DNA of 64,000 bases from Methanobacteriota archaeon (GTDB lineage Archaea > Halobacteriota > Methanomicrobia > Methanomicrobiales > Methanospirillaceae), in contig JAKPPV010000050.1 in NCBI GenBank assembly GCA_029547145.1, positions 1 through 64,000 of the forward strand, given 5' to 3'. Both the position numbers and the translations under genes were made by a program. The notes beneath the pieces are model-generated. The model did no database searches and had not been told where the DNA came from. It saw nothing but the letters and a program-made list of their open reading frames with translations. Positions 25,169-31,067 of this stretch are shown piece by piece (position 1 is the first letter of the stretch; the number at the start of each line of letters is the position of its first letter).

Positions 25169-25665
25169 ACCGGCGGAAGGGGGGTCACGATCGGGTGGTA
25201 GACGCCGCCGCCCCCCGGGAGCTCGTCGATCGGTGTCGATGACGGGACGGGGGCCTCGTCCCACCCCGGCAGCCCGTCGGTGATGGAGAGCGTCCGGTTC
25301 GATCCCGGGGGGGTCGGCGTGGTGGGTGCGGTGGATGACTGGGTGGCCGGATCGGCCGGCGTCCCGGACGACGGGACGGTGAGCGGTCCCGCAGGCACGG
25401 TGGTTCCCGGTGGCGGTTCCGACGGCGGGGCGGTCGGTCCGCGGGTGACGACCTGCGGTGCCGTGCCGTCCGGAGCGGGAACGGGCGTCGGAACCGGGAT
25501 GCCCGGGGGAAAGAGCGGCAGGCCGGCACGGGGATCCCCTCCCGGCATCTGCGGGGGCGGGTCGATCGCCTCGGAGACCGTGTAGAGCGCGACGCAGCCC
25601 CCCGAGAGTGCCGCTGCGAAGAGAAGCACGAGGAGGAGTGCACCCGCTGGCAGCGCCCGGAGCAT
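25165..25665 (-). CDS. Small proline/threonine-rich lipoprotein
   Basis: The 166-residue protein has a lipoprotein signal with lipobox SGGC at about residue 24 after a leucine-rich stretch. The rest is almost entirely proline, threonine, serine and glycine, with no recognisable domain, suggesting an extended and possibly glycosylated cell-surface protein. It is convergent with the phosphohexomutase gene, overlapping by 4 nt. Function unknown; the low-complexity make-up makes the exact frame dependent on the clear signal peptide, which supports it. Confidence 0.65.
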   Translation of the reverse strand: MLRALPAGALLLVLLFAAALSGGCVALYTVSEAIDPPPQMPGGDPRAGLPLFPPGIPVPTPVPAPDGTAPQVVTRGPTAPPSEPPPGTTVPAGPLTVPSSGTPADPATQSSTAPTTPTPPGSNRTLSITDGLPGWDEAPVPSSTPIDELPGGGGVYHPIVTPLPPV

Positions 25666-25740
25666 CCATACAGATCCCGTCCCCGTGAGAAAAAAGGTAT
25701 GCGTGGGGGCATCCGCCCGGACGGGGAGGGGTGGCGATGC

Positions 25741-27333
25741 TCACCGGGCGAGCATCACGACGAGCATCGCCCCGGTGACCAGGGTGAGGACCACCGCGAT
25801 CGGGACGCAGCGCCGGATCACATCCCCCTCGATCCCGATCTGATCGATCACGGCGGCGGCATTGACGATCTTCGCGGGCGAGATCCCGGAGGCGATCCCG
25901 CCCGCCACCGCGTGACCCGAGTAGACCGTGAGAAAGTCCAGGTCCAGGACGCCGGTCGCCCGCTTCAGGATCCCGTGGAACATCACGTTCGACGATGCCT
26001 CCGACCCCGAGACGAAGGCCCCGAAGAGACCGAGGAGGGGGCTGAACGCAGGGAAGGCGACCCCGAAGGTCATGGCAAGCATGAGGCCGATCACCGCGTT
26101 CATGTTCGTGTCGGAGGTGCCGGCGGCGAACCCGAGCGCACCGTCGATCACCGACTGGCCAGACCAGTCCATCACGTAGGCGATCGCGAAGAAGACGGCG
26201 GCAGCCAGTGTCGGGGCCCATGCCCTCCGGAGCCAGCAGGAGAGGATCCGGTGCCCCTCCTCCCGGCTCCGGACCATGAACGGCGCCGTCGCCACGGTCG
26301 AGACGAGGACCCAGGTATAGGCCTGGTTCAGGAGCCTGAGGTCGACCTTCCGGTCTGCAACGACCGTGATCACCTGGAGGGGACCGAGGAGCTCGTGGAG
26401 CCAGGAGGCGACCGCGGGGATGCTGATCACGATGCAGCAGATCACCAGCAGGAGCCAGGGGAGCGCCGCCCGCCGGATCGGCATCAGATCGGGGGGCATC
26501 TGGGCCTGGCGGACCACGATCGGCTTCCCCTGGACGACCCGGAGGAGGAGAAGGATGGCGATCGTCGCCAGGCCCGAAAAGACGCCGACGAGACCGATCG
26601 CGGAGGCAGGAAGGATATGCACGAAGAGGATCGCAGAGAACCCGAGGGTGAGGCCGGCGACGAGCGCCGGGACGACCCCCTTCCTGACCCCGCTGAGGCC
26701 CTCGGCGACGAATAGCATCCCGAGCGCGAACCCCGTGGAGATCACCGGGAGGAAGAAAGAGATCGTCGACCCGAGCGCCCCGAGATCGAGGTTGAAGACC
26801 TGCGCCGGGAGGGTGATCGGGACGGCGAGCAGCGAGAAGGAGGTGAGCGGGTCGTACCCCAGGCACGGGAGGGCAACGGCCGCGAGCGGGGAGAAGCCGA
26901 GGGCGAGCATGATCGGCGGGAGCATCGTGACCGGCGTCGCCCCGATCGAGACGAGGAAGGAACCGAGCCCGACGTTCAGGAGCATCACCTGCTCGTACGG
27001 TTCGGCGGCGATCAGCCGGAAGAATTCGCTGATCGAACGGATGGCGCCCGTCTGGTCCATCATCGTCACCTGGAGGATGGTGAAGAGGACCATCAGCGAG
27101 ATCCCGAACGAGGCGAGCAGGCCGTTGAACGAGGCCAGGAGAGCGATCTCGGGTGAGGTGGAGAAGAAGAAGACCGCGATGAGGACGGTCAGCACCCACC
27201 CGATCACCCCCATCAGGGTCCCCGACTGTTTCAGGAGGACGAGCCCGACAAAGATCACGAGGATCGGAAGGATGGCCAGGAGGAATGATGGGAGAAGGTC
27301 CACGATGATCGCCTGCGTGGAGTACGGTGCCAT
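25741..27333 (-). CDS. lctP: L-lactate permease family transporter
   Basis: The 530-residue protein has about 13 membrane helices and matches the LctP family: LLASFNGLLASFGISLMVLF, SIGATPVTMLPP, ALPCLGYDPLTSFSLLAVP, and the signature FSPLLGLFGAFVSGSEASSNVMF followed by GISPAKIVNAAA. Family members import lactate or glycolate with protons. A lactate dehydrogenase is not in the window. Glycolate is a possible substrate in a RuBisCO-bearing organism (inference only). A TATA-like gatatattg lies about 17-22 nt before the start on the minus strand. Confidence 0.92.
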   Translation of the reverse strand: MAPYSTQAIIVDLLPSFLLAILPILVIFVGLVLLKQSGTLMGVIGWVLTVLIAVFFFSTSPEIALLASFNGLLASFGISLMVLFTILQVTMMDQTGAIRSISEFFRLIAAEPYEQVMLLNVGLGSFLVSIGATPVTMLPPIMLALGFSPLAAVALPCLGYDPLTSFSLLAVPITLPAQVFNLDLGALGSTISFFLPVISTGFALGMLFVAEGLSGVRKGVVPALVAGLTLGFSAILFVHILPASAIGLVGVFSGLATIAILLLLRVVQGKPIVVRQAQMPPDLMPIRRAALPWLLLVICCIVISIPAVASWLHELLGPLQVITVVADRKVDLRLLNQAYTWVLVSTVATAPFMVRSREEGHRILSCWLRRAWAPTLAAAVFFAIAYVMDWSGQSVIDGALGFAAGTSDTNMNAVIGLMLAMTFGVAFPAFSPLLGLFGAFVSGSEASSNVMFHGILKRATGVLDLDFLTVYSGHAVAGGIASGISPAKIVNAAAVIDQIGIEGDVIRRCVPIAVVLTLVTGAMLVVMLAR

Positions 27334-27724
27334 GCATTAGCATAACAATATATCCCAACGTCCGCACGGGGATCGGTGTCACTTTCACCCCGCGAGCAGC
27401 AGCCTCAAGGCCCCTATCACCGACTATTGACCAGCCCCGGACCGTTCGATGCCGGGGAACCACATCGGATCTCTTCTGTACCGGTGCACCTCCGGACGCC
27501 GCCGACGCGCGGACGGCCGGAACTGCGGCACCCTTCTCTCCGCCCGGTTCCGGGACTCCGTTCATCAACCCGGACCAGGACGGACGATGCCACCACGCAC
27601 CCCGGGGTGGTGACGGACAAACCCCGTAACGGAGACGTCGACGACACGGGAGGGAGACGGGCGACCGGGGTTCCGGTGCGGCACACCGGATCAGAGAGAC
27701 CTCACCAGGTGCCATTGCACCGAA
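27334..27724. other. Intergenic region of about 390 bp
   Basis: It separates the divergent lactate-permease gene and the small membrane protein gene. Both ends carry TATA-like sequences. Open frames inside lack signal peptides, ribosome sites and recognisable families. I see no RNA gene or repeat. Confidence 0.5.
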
Positions 27725-27738
27725 TTTATTATATATTC
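27725..27738 (+). promoter_or_regulatory. TATA box for the small membrane protein gene
   Basis: The A/T block ttattatatattc stands out in GC-rich sequence. A start near 27755-27760 would leave the GGAGGTGA ribosome site (27759-27766) inside the leader and exclude the ATG at 27747 as initiator. Confidence 0.6.
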
Positions 27739-27770
27739 AACCTCCCATGGAGGTTCGGGAGGTGACCAGC

Positions 27771-28142
27771 GTGAACCGGGCCTGGTCCGGGATCATCGCG
27801 GCGGGGTGCCTGCTGCTCCTCCTGGGGGGTGCCGCCGCTCCCGTCGGTGCAGAGGGTACCCTGCCGGCGGACACCATCCAGGTCTCTGGCGGGGGCGACT
27901 CCTTCGGGCCACCCGACGGACCGTCCTCCACCCGGACCGGGGAATTCGTGCTGGTCGCCGGGAGCCTGCTCGGTCTGCTCTTTCTCGGTGCTGCCGTCCT
28001 CTCCGTGCTGAGACAGGCCGGGACGGACAGCACGGGCGACGACCACCTGCAGGACCGTCCTTTTTCGGGATCCGGCGGTGAAAAGGGGGAGGGGCACGGG
28101 CAGAGACGGCACCGGGCACCGCACCGGTCCGGCTCGCACTGA
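27771..28142 (+). CDS. Small exported single-helix membrane protein
   Basis: The 123-residue protein has an N-terminal signal (AWSGIIAAGCLLLLLGGAAAPVGA), a short outer segment of about 40 residues, a transmembrane helix at about 66-85 (VLVAGSLLGLLFLGAAVLSVL) and a polar, histidine/arginine-rich tail. I do not recognise a family. GTG 27771 is chosen because a GGAGGTGA ribosome site ends 4 nt upstream and the signal peptide starts immediately. It is the last host gene before the integrated element, whose left repeat lies 17 nt past its stop codon. Confidence 0.65.
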   Translation: MNRAWSGIIAAGCLLLLLGGAAAPVGAEGTLPADTIQVSGGGDSFGPPDGPSSTRTGEFVLVAGSLLGLLFLGAAVLSVLRQAGTDSTGDDHLQDRPFSGSGGEKGEGHGQRRHRAPHRSGSH

Positions 28143-28158
28143 CACCTGCCCGCGAAAG

Positions 28159-28169
28159 AGCCTCAGGCG
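28159..28169 (+). repeat. attL core (left copy of the tRNA-Thr 3' end)
   Basis: The 11 bp agcctcaggcg equal the last 11 nt of tRNA-Thr at 37882-37892 in the same orientation. It lies 79 bp before the integrase start and inside a small hairpin (gagcc...ggctc). Confidence 0.85.
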
Positions 28170-28206
28170 GGCTCATTAGAGATCATGTATGTAATCCCTA
28201 GCAAGT

Positions 28207-28219
28207 TCTTTATATAGAA
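28207..28219 (+). promoter_or_regulatory. TATA box for leaderless integrase mRNA
   Basis: The sequence tctttatatagaa is centred about 25 nt before the integrase ATG (28238). No ribosome site lies between, so the transcript is probably leaderless. Confidence 0.65.
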
Positions 28220-28237
28220 AGGCCCTATTACACAGTA

Positions 28238-29455
28238 ATGGCGGCAAACCAACGATTCCACTGTGCAAGCGGTGACTACCTGAAATACTCACAGACGGCA
28301 ATCGATCGCGCGCTCGAATCCGGCGCTATCACGGCTGGCGATCGTGATCTTCTTCGAACATTCGTCAACGAGGTATCGGCCATGCGCGGTATCTCACCAC
28401 AGCGCCGGTACAAGATTGTCTATACCCTGGTCGGGTGGCGCCGGTTCATTGGGCCGTTCGCTGAGAACACCCTGCCGGACCTGCACGAAGGTATCCAGGC
28501 CGTGAAGGCAGCGACGAAGGACGACGGCTCACCGCTCTTCAAGCAGAACACGATCGCCGACTACGTGCGCTTCATCAAGCGGTTCTACCTGTGGCTGATC
28601 GATAACGAATACGTCTCGCTCCCGTACCGCAAGGTGAAAGAGATCCGGGCGCCGGCGTACAACACCATGACGAAGACCGTCGGTGATCTCTTCACCGAAG
28701 ATGAGGTCTTCGCCATGATCAAGGCGGCGAAGACGCCAAAGGACAAGGCGCTGATCGCACTGCTCTATGAAGGCGCCTTCCGCATCGGCGAGATTGGAAG
28801 CCTGACCTGGGGCGATGTTCGCTTTACCGATTGGAACCTGCAGGTGAACACAGCGGGAAAGACGGACAAACCGCGGTACATCCCGCTCGTGATCGCGCGG
28901 CCATACCTGGCGGCATGGAAGGATGTATACCCGAAAGAGATCAGCGATCGGGCGTTCGTCTTCCTGACCAACATCCGTTACGAGCCGTTACAGTATCAGG
29001 GGCTTGTGAAACAGCTTCGGATCATCGCAAAGAACGCCGGCATCACCAAGCACTTGACGCCTCACGTCTTCCGGCACTCGAGAGTGACGCACCTGCTCCA
29101 GAAAGGCGTCCCGGAGAGCACGATCAAAATGATCTGTTGGGGCAATCTCGATACGGACATGCTCAAGACCTATGCCCATCTCTGCAACGGCGACATCGAC
29201 CGAGCCACCGCCGAGCTGAACGGGATCGTTCCGCCCGACGTGGCGAAGAAGAGCCATGCGCTCGACCCGAAGCAGTGCCCACGCTGCTACTGGGTCAACC
29301 CGCCAACGGCGCGGTCCTGTCGGTCGTGCGGGCTGGAGCTGACAGTTGAAGCTGTCGAAGAGAAGAAGAGCGCGATGGAGCAGATATGGTCAGATCCCGA
29401 GTTCCGGTCGGCGTTCGAAGACGCGGTGCGGCGGATGCAGGCGCGGGCGGGATGA
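28238..29455 (+). CDS. int: Tyrosine site-specific recombinase (integrase) with C-terminal zinc ribbon
   Basis: The 405-residue protein has a SAM-like N-terminal DNA-binding region (about 10-130) and a catalytic domain with R182 (EGAFRIGE), K211 region, H276 and R279 in HVFRHSR, W301 and the nucleophile Y312 in LKTYAHL. A zinc-ribbon-like motif, CPRC then CRSC (C347, C350, C361, C364), follows, which is unusual for phage integrases. It would insert the element into tRNA-Thr. The gene is intact, unlike SSV-type integrases that are split by integration. It is leaderless from the TATA box at 28207. Confidence 0.94.
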   Translation: MAANQRFHCASGDYLKYSQTAIDRALESGAITAGDRDLLRTFVNEVSAMRGISPQRRYKIVYTLVGWRRFIGPFAENTLPDLHEGIQAVKAATKDDGSPLFKQNTIADYVRFIKRFYLWLIDNEYVSLPYRKVKEIRAPAYNTMTKTVGDLFTEDEVFAMIKAAKTPKDKALIALLYEGAFRIGEIGSLTWGDVRFTDWNLQVNTAGKTDKPRYIPLVIARPYLAAWKDVYPKEISDRAFVFLTNIRYEPLQYQGLVKQLRIIAKNAGITKHLTPHVFRHSRVTHLLQKGVPESTIKMICWGNLDTDMLKTYAHLCNGDIDRATAELNGIVPPDVAKKSHALDPKQCPRCYWVNPPTARSCRSCGLELTVEAVEEKKSAMEQIWSDPEFRSAFEDAVRRMQARAG

Positions 29456-29486
29456 TGATCTCACAAATTTCTAAACTGGGGTGATT

Positions 29487-30305
29487 ATGGTGAAATCCCT
29501 GGAGATATTCAGAACTTTTGATAAACTTGAGAAAAAACAATCGTGGGATCTGTCCGAATCAGATGAACAGATCTCTGCCGCATTTGCAGCCTTCGAACGA
29601 GATCATCTGACGATCTCTGATCGGTATCGTCAGTGGGAGGTGCATGAAGGCAAGTGCCCATTTATTCCTGACGATCCTGATGATTCACCCGATAATGGAG
29701 AATCGTTTTGGTTGGAGCCACTACCCCTGCCACAAAATAAAAACGGGATTGAACAGGTGCGGGTAATCGTAAAACCGCGACTTGATTTGGATCAATTACG
29801 AGAAATCATCGAGCAAGACCGCATCCTCAAGGGGGATAAAAATTACACAACTCGCGGTGATGTGTTACGGAATTTCTTATTGGTTTGGATAACGAATTTT
29901 CCCCTGGTTCGTATTCAAGACTCAGAACTTGAGAAAATATTCACACAGCACCTTGAAATATGTAAGTCCGAAAGACGCGCTGAATTTATTATCGATCGGC
30001 TGGATGAGCACAAATTGTTGTTAAGAAAAGAGGTATACGTGCGAAAAAGTCGCGGCGATGGTTACCGCACGAAGCCATTTGTATACTGGGTTCCCAACCG
30101 CTCTTTACTTGAAACTCATGTGCCCGGCCGCTCTTTACTTGAAACTCATGAGCCGACCACGAATGAGGAATTAAAAAATGATTTTCTAAAAATCGTCCAG
30201 ATCACCGCAGCCCTCCAACTTGACCGCGATGCTGCAATCAAGATCCTGAAAGATCATGATTTGCTGAGCGAATACAAACAGCTCAGATCGAATGCACAAA
30301 TATAA
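29487..30305 (+). CDS. Uncharacterised element protein, A/T-rich gene
   Basis: The 272-residue protein is not one I recognise. It is highly charged and mostly helical. Residues about 110-195 (LDQLREIIEQDRILKGDKNYTT... and FIIDRLDEHKLLLRKE) look like a winged-helix DNA-binding arrangement, which would suit a regulator or replication accessory protein, but this is an inference. Codon use is much richer in A/T than that of the integrase and primase, suggesting a separate origin. A 10-residue segment around RSLLETH is tandemly duplicated. ATG 29487 lies right after a GGGGTGATT site. Confidence 0.65.
   Translation: MVKSLEIFRTFDKLEKKQSWDLSESDEQISAAFAAFERDHLTISDRYRQWEVHEGKCPFIPDDPDDSPDNGESFWLEPLPLPQNKNGIEQVRVIVKPRLDLDQLREIIEQDRILKGDKNYTTRGDVLRNFLLVWITNFPLVRIQDSELEKIFTQHLEICKSERRAEFIIDRLDEHKLLLRKEVYVRKSRGDGYRTKPFVYWVPNRSLLETHVPGRSLLETHEPTTNEELKNDFLKIVQITAALQLDRDAAIKILKDHDLLSEYKQLRSNAQI
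30098..30150 (+). repeat. 30-bp-period tandem duplication inside the gene
   Basis: Two copies of a 23-bp sequence (starting ccgctctttacttgaaac) occur at 30098-30120 and 30128-30150, a 30-nt period that keeps the frame. The protein reads RSLLETH twice, ten residues apart. The near-identity at DNA level implies a recent duplication. Confidence 0.8.
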
Positions 30306-30420
30306 AGAACATCCGATGACCCGAGATATGTTGGATTTGATGGGTATGAGGACGACGATGTATCCGATCCTAAATAATATCTGCAAACGATTTATATTTT
30401 TAACATTTCGTCGTTTTGTC

Positions 30421-30430
30421 TACATATAAC
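30421..30430 (+). promoter_or_regulatory. TATA box before the ribbon-helix-helix gene
   Basis: The sequence tacatataac is centred about 26 nt before the in-frame GTG at 30451, matching archaeal TATA-to-start spacing for a leaderless mRNA. The preceding 100 bp are A/T-rich. Confidence 0.55.
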
Positions 30431-30450
30431 ACACGCGCACACGCATTAAC

Positions 30451-30669
30451 GTGGCTCCGCTCACAAATTGTGACATGGTGGTTCGTTCTCCTGTCACATG
30501 TACGGTTTCGTCCGACCTCAAGCGCCGGGCGATGCAATTGAGAGTTCCTTTTTCAAGGACTCTTGAGGATGCGCTGAGAATCATCGTTGAAGACCTGGAG
30601 CGGGAAGGCGGCAAACCAGTGCCCGCTACCAGGACACCACCGCGCGAAACGGAGGCACATCCTTGTTAG
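30451..30669 (+). CDS. Small ribbon-helix-helix regulator (CopG/antitoxin-like)
   Basis: The 72-residue protein shows a ribbon-helix-helix outline: a strand PVTCTVSSDLKRRAM, a turn with S-R, and a second helix LEDALRIIVEDLER. Such proteins bind DNA as dimers and act as plasmid copy regulators, antitoxins or viral repressors. No toxin-like partner is adjacent. Two starts are possible: GTG 30451, set by TATA spacing, or ATG 30475, which trims eight residues. It is the first of three tiny overlapping genes ahead of the primase. Confidence 0.65.
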   Translation: MAPLTNCDMVVRSPVTCTVSSDLKRRAMQLRVPFSRTLEDALRIIVEDLEREGGKPVPATRTPPRETEAHPC

Positions 30670-30827
30670 ACTCGCCGTCTCATAACGCCACCGCCCGGAT
30701 CATCCCAGGCTTCAAGATCCACGCCGACACCCTCGCCCATCTCGATCCGATGGAGCGCGTTTGGGCGAAGAAGCTGATCGCGGAAGGCACGTGGATATTC
30801 GTGCCCGATGACGAGGCGGCGCCATGA
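30663..30827 (+). CDS. Very small protein with TTG start, element-specific
   Basis: A 54-residue frame starts with TTG 8 nt after a GGAGG ribosome site, overlaps the ribbon-helix-helix gene by 7 nt and overlaps the next small frame by 4 nt (ATGA). It reads DSPSHNATARIIPGFKIH, then HLDPMERVWAKKLIAEG and WIFVPDDEAAP. No family is recognised. The ribosome site and precise overlaps argue it is real. Confidence 0.5.
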   Translation: MLDSPSHNATARIIPGFKIHADTLAHLDPMERVWAKKLIAEGTWIFVPDDEAAP

Positions 30828-30994
30828 TCCACCGTCGGATATCCATCGGGAACGTTGCGACCTGCTCGAATTGCGGTGGGGCATGTCGAGACCGGGACTT
30901 TTCCGATCCTGATAACCGCGATAATACCGGCGGGATTCCTGCGTGCTCATGTCGACCGCCCCGACCGCCCAGGCCGGCGCCGTCGGACCACTGA
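30824..30994 (+). CDS. Very small cysteine-rich protein
   Basis: A 56-residue frame starts with an ATG that overlaps the previous stop. It contains CSNCGGAC and a later CSC, so a zinc-binding knuckle is plausible, and ends with a proline/arginine-rich tail. Function unknown. It lies 73 nt before the primase gene; the gap holds two TATA-like blocks (accttatatt at 31021 and taatacc near 31041) that could drive the primase-terminase genes. Confidence 0.45.
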   Translation: MIHRRISIGNVATCSNCGGACRDRDFSDPDNRDNTGGIPACSCRPPRPPRPAPSDH

Positions 30995-31067
30995 AAAAAG
31001 GGAGTGCTCTGGACATGCATACCTTATATTTCCAGTGGAATAATACCTTCGCTTTCGAGGCGAGACG

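Noticed and set aside
27327-27629. Possible 100-residue plus-strand gene divergent from lctP
   Set aside because: No ribosome site or recognisable family; it overlaps the lctP start and has low-complexity content.
24200-27715. A 1171-codon open frame on the minus strand
   Set aside because: It is antisense to the phosphohexomutase and out of frame with the lactate permease; composition is a GC artefact.
31019-31046. 14-bp match in inverted orientation between the primase promoter and the aIF-1A promoter (near 47130)
   Set aside because: Several 14-bp matches are expected by chance in 64 kb on two strands, and no other feature links the sites.
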